Positions 39,532 to 48,095 of a stretch of 64,000 nucleotides of DNA are shown piece after piece. The stretch lies in NCBI RefSeq assembly GCF_013488225.1, contig NZ_CP041238.1, positions 3,755,501 through 3,819,500 of the forward strand, read 5' to 3'. The stretch's first letter is position 1; each line of letters begins with the position of its first letter. Both the position numbers and the translations under genes were made by a program. This DNA comes from Sinorhizobium mexicanum (lineage in GTDB: Bacteria; Pseudomonadota; Alphaproteobacteria; Rhizobiales; Rhizobiaceae). Below the pieces are notes generated by a model. That model searched no databases, had not been told where the DNA came from, and was given only the letters and a program-made list of their open reading frames with translations.

Positions 39532-39656
39532 TCGGCGAATGATGGACCAGTTCCGGCAGTGAATTCGACTGCCGCCATTTGCGCATCGTCGCTTCATCTC
39601 CTATATGAGGACGCGACATAGATGCCCGCGGCGCATCGCCAATCCTCGAGGCTCCC

Positions 39657-40760
39657 ATGACCGAAACATCCACGCAGAAGCCGATCCCCGTCACCGTGCT
39701 CACGGGTTATCTCGGCGCCGGCAAGACGACCCTCCTCAACCGTATCCTCAGCGAAAATCACGGTCGCAAATACGCGGTGATCGTCAACGAGTTCGGCGAA
39801 ATCGGCATCGACAACGACCTGATCGTCGAGTCCGACGAGGAAATCTACGAGATGAACAACGGCTGCGTCTGCTGCACCGTGCGCGGCGACCTGATCCGTG
39901 TCGTCGAGGGGCTGATGCGCCGTCCCGGTCGCTTCGATGCGATCATCGTCGAGACCACCGGCCTCGCCGATCCAGTGCCGGTCGCCCAGACCTTCTTCAT
40001 GGACGACGACGTGCGCGCCAAGACCGAGCTCGATGCCGTCGTGGCCCTGGTCGATGCCAAACACCTGCCGCTGCGTCTCAAGGACAGCCGCGAAGCCGAG
40101 GACCAGATCGCCTTCGCCGATGTCGTGCTCTTGAACAAGACCGACCTGGTGACGCCGGAAGAGCTGGAGCGGATCGAGGCAACGGTACGCGTCATCAATC
40201 CGTCCGCTCGCATCTACCGCACGCAGCGCTCCGAGATCGACCTGACCAAGGTGCTCGACCAGGGTGCCTTCAATCTCGAAAAGGCACTCGAAAACGATCC
40301 GCACTTCCTCGATCAGGATGAGCACGACGATCACGTCTGCGGACCCGATTGCGACCACGATCACCATCATCACGACCATCATGATCATGATCATGATCAT
40401 GGCCATGGCCACGATCACCACCATCATCACCACGACCATGGGCCGTCGCCCATTCATGACGTGACGGTGCAGTCGATCTCGCTGCGCGGCGGCGAGATGA
40501 ACCCCGACCGCTTCTTCCCGTGGATCCAGAAGATCACCCAGACCGATGGTCCGAACATCCTGCGGTTGAAGGGCATCATCGCTTTTGCCGGCGATGCCGA
40601 GCGTTACGTGGTCCAGGGCGTGCACATGATCATCGAGGGCGACCACCAGCGCGCCTGGAAGGACGGCGAGAAGCGCGAGACCCGGCTCGTCTTCATCGGC
40701 CGCGATCTCGACCGCGAGAAGCTCGAGCGCACCTTCAGGGCCTGTGAGGTCCAGGCATGA
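39657..40760 (+). CDS. CobW/COG0523-family GTP-dependent metallochaperone
   Basis: This 367-aa P-loop GTPase has Walker A GYLGAGKTT (residues 14-22), the metal-binding CxCC motif NGCVCCTVRGD (about 68-78), a base-specificity LNKTDLV and a CobW C-terminal domain (about 270-360). A His/Asp-rich insert at about residues 220-262 has more than twenty His residues and two Cys (VCGPDCDHDH). Family members insert or traffic Zn, Co or Fe; the His-rich loop favours zinc or cobalt/nickel. No Zur-like box or cobalamin gene is visible. A WD40 gene follows after 43 bp. Confidence 0.93.
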   Translation: MTETSTQKPIPVTVLTGYLGAGKTTLLNRILSENHGRKYAVIVNEFGEIGIDNDLIVESDEEIYEMNNGCVCCTVRGDLIRVVEGLMRRPGRFDAIIVETTGLADPVPVAQTFFMDDDVRAKTELDAVVALVDAKHLPLRLKDSREAEDQIAFADVVLLNKTDLVTPEELERIEATVRVINPSARIYRTQRSEIDLTKVLDQGAFNLEKALENDPHFLDQDEHDDHVCGPDCDHDHHHHDHHDHDHDHGHGHDHHHHHHDHGPSPIHDVTVQSISLRGGEMNPDRFFPWIQKITQTDGPNILRLKGIIAFAGDAERYVVQGVHMIIEGDHQRAWKDGEKRETRLVFIGRDLDREKLERTFRACEVQA

Positions 40761-40803
40761 TCGCCGGTAAGATCATGCTGAAACAAGAGAGCCTGGCTAA
40801 CTG

Positions 40804-41793
40804 ATGCCGACAGTCGCTCCGCTCGATCTCGAAGGTCACGTCGTCGGCGTGGCCTTCCTCAAGGACACCCCCTTCTTCGCCGAAGCCTCCGGCACCATCC
40901 ATCACCTCGACCATGGTCTGAAGACCGTTGAAGCCAATGATGGCCTGCTCTCGCTCGACCATGACGAAGCGAGCGACAGCCTGCTGACCGGCGGCGAGGA
41001 CGGCAAGGTGATGCGCATCTCCGCCGACGGCACCATGAGCCTCGTCGCGGAAGCGCCGCGCAAATGGATATCGCAGGTCGCGGCCGGCCCTCAGGGCGCG
41101 GTCGCCTACGCCTATGGCAAGACGACCCATGTTCGCCTGGCGGACGGCACGACAAAGGATTTTCCCGAAGAGCGAACCGTCGAGGGCATAGCCTTTGCCC
41201 CGAAGGGTCTGCGCATCGCCGTTGCCCGCTACAACGGCGTGTCCATGCACTGGGTGGCGATCGCCGGCCAGCCGGCCGATCTCGAATGGAAGGGCGCTCA
41301 TACCGGCATCACCTTTTCCCCGGACGGCCGTTTCGTCGTCACCTCCATGCAGGAAAACGCGCTGCACGGATGGAAGCTCGATGCCAAGGCGGGCGCCGAA
41401 GCGCGCCACATGCGCATGACCGGCTATCCGGCCAAGGTGAAGTCGCTGTCCTGGTCCGCCAAGGGCAAGTGGCTCGCGTCTTCCGGCGCGCCGGCGGCGA
41501 TCGTCTGGCCATTCCAGGGCAAGGACGGACCGATGGGCAAGGCTCCGCTCGAGCTCGGCACGCGCGGCAACATCATGGTAACCGCGGTCGCCTGCCATCC
41601 GGCCGAAGACATCGTCGCCATCGGCTACGACGACGGCATGATCCTCGCCGCCCGCTTCGCCGACAGCAAGGAAGTGCTGCTGCGCCGGCCCGGCAAGGGT
41701 GCGATCACCGCCATGGCCTGGAGCAAGAGCGGCCGCCAGCTCGCCTTCGGTTCGGCGGCCGGCGATTGCGGTGTCGTGGATCTCGCCGGGTAG
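40804..41793 (+). CDS. WD40-repeat protein paired with CobW gene
   Basis: This 329-aa protein is almost entirely beta-propeller-like repeats, recognisable as GITFSPDGRFVVTSMQENALHGWKL-type blades (HTGITFSPDGRF near residue 167; KSLSWSAKGKWLASS near 213; TAMAWSKSGRQLAFGS near 305). There is no signal peptide, so it is probably cytoplasmic. It lies 43 bp downstream of the CobW-family gene on the same strand, so the two are likely co-transcribed. A role as a scaffold or client in metal insertion is inference. Confidence 0.82.
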   Translation: MPTVAPLDLEGHVVGVAFLKDTPFFAEASGTIHHLDHGLKTVEANDGLLSLDHDEASDSLLTGGEDGKVMRISADGTMSLVAEAPRKWISQVAAGPQGAVAYAYGKTTHVRLADGTTKDFPEERTVEGIAFAPKGLRIAVARYNGVSMHWVAIAGQPADLEWKGAHTGITFSPDGRFVVTSMQENALHGWKLDAKAGAEARHMRMTGYPAKVKSLSWSAKGKWLASSGAPAAIVWPFQGKDGPMGKAPLELGTRGNIMVTAVACHPAEDIVAIGYDDGMILAARFADSKEVLLRRPGKGAITAMAWSKSGRQLAFGSAAGDCGVVDLAG

Positions 41794-41818
41794 CCTGTCT
41801 TCCGCAGTGTGGGCGGAA

Positions 41819-42006
41819 GGCTCCTCACCCAAGCCTCTCCCGGCAAGTGGGGCGAGAGGATGTGCTGCGCGATTCGTCCATGCAGCAATTCAAAGTGCTG
41901 CACCGACCTTTACGCGTCCGATTGGACCTGCGGCGCTGTGGGTGGCGAAGGCGGCGCCACGAGTCCCTTCTCCCGCCTGCGGGAAGACGGTGGCGGCAGC
42001 CGGATG
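41819..42006. repeat. Composite repeat: palindromic elements flanking a RIME-like half copy
   Basis: A CTCTCCCGGCAAGTGGGGCGAGAGG palindrome (about 41836-41860) is followed by a truncated RIME-like copy (41879-41940) and then CGAGTCCCTTCTCCCGCCTGCGGGAAGACGG (about 41963-41993). The pieces are the same words as the repeats at 15498 and 60762. The block fills the space between the WD40 gene and the next gene, and may terminate both. Confidence 0.6.
41879..41940 (+). repeat. Truncated RIME-like repeat
   Basis: CATGCAGCAATTCAAAGTGCTGCACC (linker and end of the first palindrome) leads into a diverged second palindrome ending CGGCGCTGTG. The AT-rich first arm is missing. Confidence 0.65.
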
Positions 42007-42027
42007 AGCGGCCAATCGCAAGCTGCT

Positions 42028-42474
42028 TCACCACTCAAGCTCCAGATGCGGCCGCCCGTTCGAGGTCTTTTCGACCGTCCGTCCGGTCTCGTCTATCGTC
42101 GCCGTTACCCTCTGGCGAAAGGCCGAAAAACTTTCGAACGTGACGACATCGACCGGTTCATCGAACTTGAACGTCAGACGATAGCGTCCCGGCTCAGCAC
42201 TTATCGCGTGAGCCGAGAGGATTTCCGCATTGAAGGCCTGGCCGAGATAGTGGCCTTTCACCCGTGACCCCAGCATCCAGGGATTGAAGCGAGGCCGGTT
42301 GCCGACGGCGGCGTGAAGCGTGTTCCAGTCGCGGTAGCCGTATTGGGCGGCGACGAGTTCGAGCGATTTGGAGTGGCTGATCTGCTCGCCCTCGGACGCG
42401 AGCCGGGAGCGCAGGCGCCGTGCCTGGTCCTTCAGCGCGTCAAGCGAGGGAAGCGTCGGTTTATCATGCGTCAT
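42028..42474 (-). CDS. Glyoxalase-superfamily-type hypothetical protein
   Basis: This 148-aa protein has an N-terminal block (LPSLDALKDQARRLRSRL; then SKSLELVAAQYGYRDWNTLHAA at about residues 35-56) that recurs in rhizobial proteins annotated as glyoxalase superfamily. No VOC metal ligands are evident. The C-terminal half is a beta-rich segment of unknown role (FDEPVDVVTFESF). ATG 42474 has AGGAGA 7 bases upstream, whereas the upstream frame start does not. Function unknown. Confidence 0.72.
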   Translation of the reverse strand: MTHDKPTLPSLDALKDQARRLRSRLASEGEQISHSKSLELVAAQYGYRDWNTLHAAVGNRPRFNPWMLGSRVKGHYLGQAFNAEILSAHAISAEPGRYRLTFKFDEPVDVVTFESFSAFRQRVTATIDETGRTVEKTSNGRPHLELEW

Positions 42475-42761
42475 GACAGGGTCTCCTGTTGCGGCATGCA
42501 ATTTTCAGGATGGGTGCCCGCATTGCCATCGGTTCGCATGCCGTTTCGGCGTGACCGTGTCGAAAGGAGGGACTTCACCAAAGCATCAAGCTCGCGGACG
42601 GCAGGGGCCCTCGCCCACCGCCTGCATAGGGGAAGCCGAGAAGGCTGTCAAACGAGTGTCGCCTGCAACAACGACGGCAACGACCTCATCAAAGATGGCG
42701 AACAGACGCTTGCGCGCACGCAAAAGCCGTGAGACGACTTTCGTCGCGAAGGGAGGACATC

Positions 42762-43397
42762 ATGAGCGAAGTCACCATTCTTGCATTCGCGCTCGTCGCT
42801 TTCATCGGCATCGTGACTCCGGGTCCGACCGTGCTTCTCGCGCTTACCAATGGCTCGCGCCATGGCGTGAAACGGGCGACGGCGGGCATGATCGGCGCCA
42901 TACTGTCGGATTTCGTACTGATCGGTGCGGTGGCTCTCGGCCTCGGCGCGCTCTTGGCAGCGTCTGAGTTCTGGTTCACGGTCGTCAAGTGGCTGGGTGC
43001 AGCCTATCTCGCTTTCCTGGGCATCATGCTGCTGCGCTCGCGCGGCACGCTGGAAATTGCCGCCGACAGCAAGAGCCCAGCCGGCACCGCCACGGTACGC
43101 ACGATCTTCCTCAAGAGCTTCCTTGTCGCGGTCACCAATCCCAAAGGCTATCTGTTTTTCTCCGCCTTCCTGCCGCAATTCGTCGTGCCGGCCTTGCCGC
43201 AGACGCCGCAATATACCGTCCTGGCCATCGTATTCGCATCGATCGACCTGATGGTGATGTTCGGCTACGCCCTGGTCGGTTCGCAGGCGGTCCGTTTCCT
43301 CAAACGCTCCGGAGCGATCTGGCTCGATCGGCTGTGCGGTGGCGCCCTGTTGGCGCTGGCAGGATCGCTCGCACTCTATCGAAGGGCCGCCAACTGA
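42762..43397 (+). CDS. LysE-family amino acid exporter
   Basis: This 211-aa membrane protein has about six hydrophobic helices and the family opening TPGPTVLLALTNGSRHGVKRA (about residues 24-44), with a second block VAVTNPKGYLFFSAFLPQF. RhtB/LysE transporters export amino acids or lactones. ATG 42762 has GGGAGGACATC ahead; an 11-codon longer frame is rejected. It is monocistronic; a 287-bp gap upstream shows no clear promoter, and the remnant of a VOC gene follows. Confidence 0.9.
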   Translation: MSEVTILAFALVAFIGIVTPGPTVLLALTNGSRHGVKRATAGMIGAILSDFVLIGAVALGLGALLAASEFWFTVVKWLGAAYLAFLGIMLLRSRGTLEIAADSKSPAGTATVRTIFLKSFLVAVTNPKGYLFFSAFLPQFVVPALPQTPQYTVLAIVFASIDLMVMFGYALVGSQAVRFLKRSGAIWLDRLCGGALLALAGSLALYRRAAN

Positions 43398-43419
43398 CAC
43401 GTGGAAGCGAAGACAACGC

Positions 43420-43745
43420 ATGATCGGCTACACGATGGCCAGAACGGCGGATCTGAAGCGGGCCGAGCGATTTTACGATCCGCGGATGGTCCTGATCGGC
43501 CAGGAGCGCTGCTATTGCGACGAACAGGTCACCTCCTGGGGCCGGCGGGATGACGGCCTTTCTCGTTGAAAGCGTGGACATGATGGAGCGGATGTTCGAA
43601 ATCGCCAGGGCGGTTGGAGCGAAGGGACACCGGGCTTCCGCCCGCAATATGGCGATGGCTGTTACGCAGCCTACGTGATCCGGACGGAAACAGGCTTGCC
43701 TTCGCTTGTTACGACGCGAGGACGCCGCTCACGCCCGACGCGTGA
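43420..43745 (+). pseudogene. Decayed VOC (glyoxalase/bleomycin-resistance-like) gene
   Basis: Three frames carry successive pieces of one VOC-family protein. Frame 1 from 43420 reads MIGYTMARTADLKRAERFYD then QERCYCDEQVTSWGRRDDG. Frame 2 from 43550 reads MTAFLVESVDMMERMFEIAR. Frame 1 again near 43624 reads GTPGFRPQYGDGCYAAYV, and frame 3 from 43680 reads PDGNRLAFACYDARTP. The order matches intact VOC proteins but about 20 central residues are missing and at least three frameshifts exist. No complete reading frame remains. Confidence 0.78.
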
Positions 43746-43778
43746 GAGCCGCTCGAACAAGCCCTTTCGAAAACACTA

Positions 43779-43814
43779 CAGCGCTCCCGCCGGCGCGGCA
43801 GGAGCGCTGTTTGT
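43779..43814 (+). terminator. Terminator-like hairpin
   Basis: CAGCGCTCCCGCC pairs with GGCAGGAGCGCTG (one mismatch) followed by TTTGTT. It follows the VOC remnant and faces the GNAT gene stop at 43847. Confidence 0.7.
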
Positions 43815-43846
43815 TATCCGCCTCCGCAGGGTTGGAGGCGGCGAAA

Positions 43847-44437
43847 TTAAGCGGCGCGCTTGAGCGGAGGCATGGCTAGCTTACGACCGCTCGCCACCAG
43901 CATCCCGGCGGCGCCATTGAGCCAGCCGCTCTTCAGCTCGAGCGCCAGGAAGCGGTTGCGCTCGAACGGTCCCGGCATGACGAGATGCTGCGCCCGCTCG
44001 GCGAAGAAGCCGAACCGCTCGTAATAGGCAGCGTCGCCGACAAGCAGGATCGCCCCGTGGCCGCGGTTCTTGGCCGCCTGGATTGCCGCACGCATCAGCA
44101 TGCCGCCGATCCCCCTGCCCTCATGCGCCGGATCGACGGCAAGCGGGCCGAGAAGAAGCGCGGGCACGCCATGGCCCTCCCGGTCGACACCAGCCTCGAC
44201 GTTCCAGAGACGCACCGTGCCGATCACATGACCGTCCTCGTCGCGCGCGACAAGGGCAAGCCCGTCGGCCGGCACGCGGCCGCGACGCAGCTTTTCCGAT
44301 GACTTGCGCCGGCGATCCGTGCCCATGGCACGGTCGAGCAGGTTTTCACGCGCGACGACGTCGCCCGGGTTTTCGGAGTCGATCACAAAGGTGGACGGCG
44401 CGAAGAACGCGCGCATGGCATCAACAACAGCGGCCAT
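43847..44437 (-). CDS. GNAT N-acetyltransferase (YhbS-like)
   Basis: This 196-aa acetyltransferase has the acetyl-CoA-binding loop HEGRGIGGMLM (Q/RxxGxG/A, about residues 107-117) after the strand LLGPLAVDP. DAAYYERFGF follows, typical of YhbS. Substrate is unknown. Converges with the terminator at 43779. The 90-bp gap to the decarboxylase gene holds a hairpin that may end that transcript. Confidence 0.85.
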   Translation of the reverse strand: MAAVVDAMRAFFAPSTFVIDSENPGDVVARENLLDRAMGTDRRRKSSEKLRRGRVPADGLALVARDEDGHVIGTVRLWNVEAGVDREGHGVPALLLGPLAVDPAHEGRGIGGMLMRAAIQAAKNRGHGAILLVGDAAYYERFGFFAERAQHLVMPGPFERNRFLALELKSGWLNGAAGMLVASGRKLAMPPLKRAA

Positions 44438-44495
44438 CGGGGCCTCCCGTCATCAAAACCGCTTCAGGCGGACCGGATAAGAATTGTGAAATCGC

Positions 44496-44520
44496 CGCTC
44501 CCGCGGTTGGCGCGGGAGCG
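44496..44520 (-). terminator. Hairpin downstream of the decarboxylase gene
   Basis: CGCTCCCGCG and CGCGGGAGCG form a perfect 10-bp stem with a 5-nt loop, 7 bp after the stop codon. The following minus-strand sequence (GCGATTTCAC) has only a short T-run. Confidence 0.55.
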
Positions 44521-44527
44521 GGCAGGA

Positions 44528-45661
44528 TCAGATCACATAGGCCTTCAGCGGCTCGAAGCCGTTAAAGGCGACGGCCGAGTAGGTCGTCGTGTAGGCGCCC
44601 GTCCCTTCGATCAGCACCTCGTCGCCGATCGTCAGCGAGATCGGCAGCGGATACATGTTCTTCTCGTAGAGCACGTCGGCCGAGTCGCAGGTCGGGCCGG
44701 CAAGCACGCAGGGCTCCATCGCATCGCCGTCGCGCGCGGTGCGGATCGGGTAGCGGATTGCCTCGTCCATCGTTTCGGCGAGGCCGCCGAACTTGCCGAT
44801 GTCGAGGAAGACCCAGCGGTGGTTGTCGTTGTCCGACTTCTTCGAGACAAGAACGACTTCCGCCTTGATCACGCCCGCATTGCCGACCATGCCGCGGCCC
44901 GGCTCGATGATCGTCTCCGGGATGTTGTTGCCGAAGTGCTTCTTCAGCGCACCGAAGATCGCCTGGCCGTAAGCTTCCGCCGACGGGACGTCCCTCAGGT
45001 ACTTCGTCGGGAAGCCGCCGCCCATGTTGACCATCTTGAGCTCGATGCCCTGCTTGGCAAGCTGCACGAAGACCCGCTTGGCATCGGCGAGCGCCGAATC
45101 CCAGGCGTCGAGCTTCGTCATCTGCGAGCCGACGTGGAACGACACACCGTAGGAGACGAGGCCGAGCTGATGGGCGTAGACGAGCACGTCGACAGCCATC
45201 TGCGGGACGCAGCCGAACTTGCGCGACAGCGGCCATTCCGCACCTTCGCCATCGGTCAGGACGCGGCAGAAGACACGGGCGCCGGGAGCGGCACGCGCGA
45301 CCTTCTCGACTTCCTCATGGCTGTCGACAGCGAAAAGGGACACGCCCAGCGCATAGGCGCGGGCAATGTCGCGCTCCTTTTTGATGGTGTTGCCATAAGA
45401 AATGCGTTGGGCGGTCGCACCGGCATCGAGCGCCATTTCGATTTCGGCGACGGACGCGCAATCGAAATTGGAGCCGAGACCGGCGAGAAGGCGCAGGATT
45501 TCCGGCGCCGGGTTGGCCTTGACGGCATAATAGATCGAGCTGTCAGGCAGCGCGTGGCGAAAGGCCTTGAAATTGTCGCGCACGACGTCGAGGTCGACCA
45601 CGAGGCAGGGGCCTTCCGGTCGTCGGGTGTTCAGGAAGTCGATGATGCGTGCAGTGGTCAT
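44528..45661 (-). CDS. Ornithine/lysine decarboxylase (PLP fold type III)
   Basis: This 377-aa decarboxylase (alanine-racemase fold) makes putrescine from ornithine and possibly cadaverine from lysine. The PLP lysine lies in YYAVKANP (Lys 48), the phosphate-binding stretch in MGGGFP, and the catalytic Cys in GPTCDSADVL near residue 320. The start MTTARIIDFL at 45661 gives a good SD spacing to GGGGAA; 45667 is a near alternative. It resembles the odc2 product of S. meliloti. The very long leader upstream fits a regulated polyamine gene. Confidence 0.93.
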   Translation of the reverse strand: MTTARIIDFLNTRRPEGPCLVVDLDVVRDNFKAFRHALPDSSIYYAVKANPAPEILRLLAGLGSNFDCASVAEIEMALDAGATAQRISYGNTIKKERDIARAYALGVSLFAVDSHEEVEKVARAAPGARVFCRVLTDGEGAEWPLSRKFGCVPQMAVDVLVYAHQLGLVSYGVSFHVGSQMTKLDAWDSALADAKRVFVQLAKQGIELKMVNMGGGFPTKYLRDVPSAEAYGQAIFGALKKHFGNNIPETIIEPGRGMVGNAGVIKAEVVLVSKKSDNDNHRWVFLDIGKFGGLAETMDEAIRYPIRTARDGDAMEPCVLAGPTCDSADVLYEKNMYPLPISLTIGDEVLIEGTGAYTTTYSAVAFNGFEPLKAYVI

Positions 45662-46110
45662 AGCCATATTCCCCGGATCCATTAGACTCCACAACTGTGG
45701 AGGACAAAGGGCATACGCGCGCTTGCACTGGAACCAGCCGGTGGAGACCCCGGAACCATGCATGCGCTCGATGCGCGAAACAGTGAATCGAAGCCCGCGA
45801 AGGCTAAGACTCGGCTTTGTCTGCCATGGATTGGAGGGGATAACCCAACCGCACTTCCGGCAATGAAGGTGTGCCTCTTCAGTAACCCCGGCTGTTGGAA
45901 AGCCGGCAGACACCAGAAAGGCCCGCACCGTCGTTGCTTCAAGATGTCCTCGCATTTCCCGGTTGGCCGGAATAGCGACTGGAGGGGTTAGTTCCAGGTA
46001 CCTTACCGATTTCCTCACCTTATTCGAGGGTCGGCGGACACCCACAGGCACGTGCGACTTTGGGCAAGGGGTAGGTAAGAAAAAACAGTGTCGTAATCAA
46101 GAGTTTTTTG
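45662..46110 (-). ncRNA. Candidate speF-type leader upstream of the decarboxylase gene
   Basis: This is the long untranslated region between the decarboxylase and a divergent LysR gene (702 bp in all). On the minus strand it holds a nested structure (outer GGTGT/ACACC; inner CCGGCT/AGCCGG at 45888-45906) and a CTCCAC-AGTT-GTGGAG hairpin (45687-45702) that ends 25 bases before the start codon. The alphaproteobacterial speF RNA motif is known upstream of ornithine decarboxylase genes. Assignment is by position and genome group, not by alignment to the consensus. A weak CTTGAT-N16-CTTACC (46074-46101) could be the promoter. Confidence 0.42.
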
Positions 46111-46363
46111 CGTTCCGCGGTTGAATTTTTTCCGAAGCCGACGACATTGTCGGTGTTCACATTCACTGAACAATCGAGCCAGCTGGAGAGAAAGCGCCAA
46201 GCCTTTGAAATCAATGGGATTTGCTCCGGCCACATGAGACGACCGCGCTAAGACGCGGCGCCTCGGGTCGAGCACTGAGGGCGCGGCGTATTCATGATCC
46301 TTCGACAGGCGACCGATTGCGGCCGAATCAGCCCGGCGAACATGAGGCGAAAGAAAGTCAGCC

Positions 46364-47254
46364 ATGGACACCTTGACCCGTATCCGTGCCTTCATCGACG
46401 TCGTGGACGCGGAAGGCTTTTCCGCAGCCGCCCGGCGCGTCGGAAAATCCAAGGCACTTCTGTCGAAATATGTTCGTGAGCTGGAAGACGAGCTCGGCGC
46501 CCTGCTGCTCAATCGGACGACGCGGCAATTCTCGCTGACGGAGGCCGGCCACACCTATTATCGCACGGCCTCGGAGATCCTGAAGGAAATCGACAACCTG
46601 GCCGATCTCGTGCGCGCCAACAATTCCGACCTGCGTGGCCGGCTGCGGATCACCGTGCCCAGGACATTCGTGGATGCGGATATCGGCCAGTCGCTGATCG
46701 ATTTTGGCAAGCAGCATCCCGAATTGTCGCTCGAAATCGTCTCGGACGATCGCTTCATCGATCTGGTGGAAGAAGGTTTCGACGTCGCGATCCGCATCAC
46801 GCGGCTCGAGGATTCGACGCTGATCGCGCGCAAGCTCGATGACTTCCAGGTGCTGCTCTGCGCCTCGCCGGACTTCGTGGAAAGGATCGGCCCGCTCAAG
46901 CATCCGACCGAGCTTTCGAAAATCTCCTGCATTCTCGACACCAACGGCCGATCCTATTCGAACTGGCGCTTCGTCGAACCGGACGGTTCACCCTTCACGG
47001 TGCCGGTGGGCGGACCGATCGAAGTCAACAGTCCGCTTGCCTCCGCGCGCGCCGCGGTGACTGGTCTCGGGATTGCCCCGGTGCCGGATTTCATCGCCCG
47101 GCCGAAGATCCAGTCCGGCGAGCTGGTGACGTTGTTCGATGACTTCCTGCCCAAAGACCGCGGCATCTACGCGATCTATCCGCATCGGCGCTATCTGCCG
47201 GCCAAGGTGCGCACCTTCGTCGATTTCCTTCACGGCTGGTTCCGCTCGCGGTGA
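46364..47254 (+). CDS. LysR-family transcriptional regulator
   Basis: This 296-aa LTTR starts MDTLTRIRAFIDVVDAEGFSA with HTH recognition helix SKALLSKYVRELEDELGA (about residues 28-45). The effector domain keeps DVAIRITRLEDSTLIARKL. ATG 46364 is preceded by GAAAGAAAGTCAGCC. It is divergent from the decarboxylase gene, 702 bp away, so regulation of that gene is possible but not supported by any visible palindrome. A RIME-like repeat follows. Confidence 0.9.
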   Translation: MDTLTRIRAFIDVVDAEGFSAAARRVGKSKALLSKYVRELEDELGALLLNRTTRQFSLTEAGHTYYRTASEILKEIDNLADLVRANNSDLRGRLRITVPRTFVDADIGQSLIDFGKQHPELSLEIVSDDRFIDLVEEGFDVAIRITRLEDSTLIARKLDDFQVLLCASPDFVERIGPLKHPTELSKISCILDTNGRSYSNWRFVEPDGSPFTVPVGGPIEVNSPLASARAAVTGLGIAPVPDFIARPKIQSGELVTLFDDFLPKDRGIYAIYPHRRYLPAKVRTFVDFLHGWFRSR

Positions 47255-47322
47255 CGGCGCCGTGCCGCCAAGTCCCAATTCCGTCCCATTTGCAGTACAT
47301 TTCGAAAACGATTCGCGCGGCT

Positions 47323-47425
47323 TACAGCGCCGCGCGTCTTATAAGACGCGCAAAGGACGCTGTAGCGGTTTGAATTGCTGCATGTTTTTTTCCTTCAATC
47401 GGCGACGATTGAAGGAAACTTGCAG
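47323..47425 (-). repeat. RIME-like two-palindrome repeat, copy 4
   Basis: ACAGCGCCGCGCGTCTtataAGACGCGC plus AAAGGACGCTGT forms the GC palindrome; the AT palindrome reads CATGTTTTTTTCCTTCAATC...GATTGAAGGAAACTTGCAG. It ends 25 bp before the DUF1007 start and therefore lies in that gene's 5' region. Confidence 0.75.
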
Positions 47426-47450
47426 TGGGCCGAAAAGGATTTCCTCTCCC

Positions 47451-48095
47451 ATGAAAACAAAGTGCTTCGCCATAGCCGGCCTTGCCACGCTTTTCGCGCC
47501 CGCCCTGGCTGTCGCGCATCCACACATTTTCGCCGAAGCGCGGTTGGAGATCGTTTCCGACGACGAGGGTGGGATCGCCGAACTGCGCAATGTCTGGCGC
47601 TTCGACGAGTTGTTCTCCGCAAGCGTCGTGCTCGACTTCGACAAGAACTCGAACGCGACCCTCGACCCGGACGAGCTCAAGGAGGTCGGCCAGACGGTGC
47701 TCGAGTCCCTTTCGGAATATAATTACTACACGACGATTTTCGACAACGGCAAATCGGTAAAGGTGACGAAGCCCGACAGCATCAATGTCGACTACAAGGA
47801 CAACCAGCTCCTGATGATCTTCGCGGTGAAGCCGGCGGAAGCGATGCCGCTCAAGGGCAAGCTCTCCTTCGGCGTCTACGACCCGACCATGTACACGGCG
47901 ATGGACTTTCCGACCGACGACGATCTCGCGGTCGTCGGCGAGAAGATCGAGGCCTGCGAGCACAAGGTAGTGAGGCCCGATCCCGACGAGGTGCTCGCGG
48001 AAAACAAGGACACGCTGACCGACGCCTTCTGGAACGACCCGACCGGCACCGACATGTCGAAGCTCTTTGCAACCAGGATCGAGGTTACATGCTGA
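47451..48095 (+). CDS. DUF1007 family periplasmic protein
   Basis: This 214-aa protein has a Sec signal peptide (MKTKCFAIAGLATLFAPALA, cleavage near AVA-HPH at residue 23). The mature N-terminus starts HPHIF, a candidate metal site. The rest matches DUF1007 (FDEL-FSASVVLDFDKNSNATLD, then LSEYNYYTTIFDNG). DUF1007 genes commonly sit beside NicO or other metal-transport genes, as here, where it overlaps the next start by 7 bp. A metal-delivery role is inferred. Confidence 0.83.
   Translation: MKTKCFAIAGLATLFAPALAVAHPHIFAEARLEIVSDDEGGIAELRNVWRFDELFSASVVLDFDKNSNATLDPDELKEVGQTVLESLSEYNYYTTIFDNGKSVKVTKPDSINVDYKDNQLLMIFAVKPAEAMPLKGKLSFGVYDPTMYTAMDFPTDDDLAVVGEKIEACEHKVVRPDPDEVLAENKDTLTDAFWNDPTGTDMSKLFATRIEVTC

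Noticed and set aside
40324..40440. His-codon-rich stretch considered as a simple-sequence repeat
   Set aside because: It is in frame within the CobW-family gene, mixed CAT/CAC codons, and fits a metal-binding insert; not a separate repeat feature.
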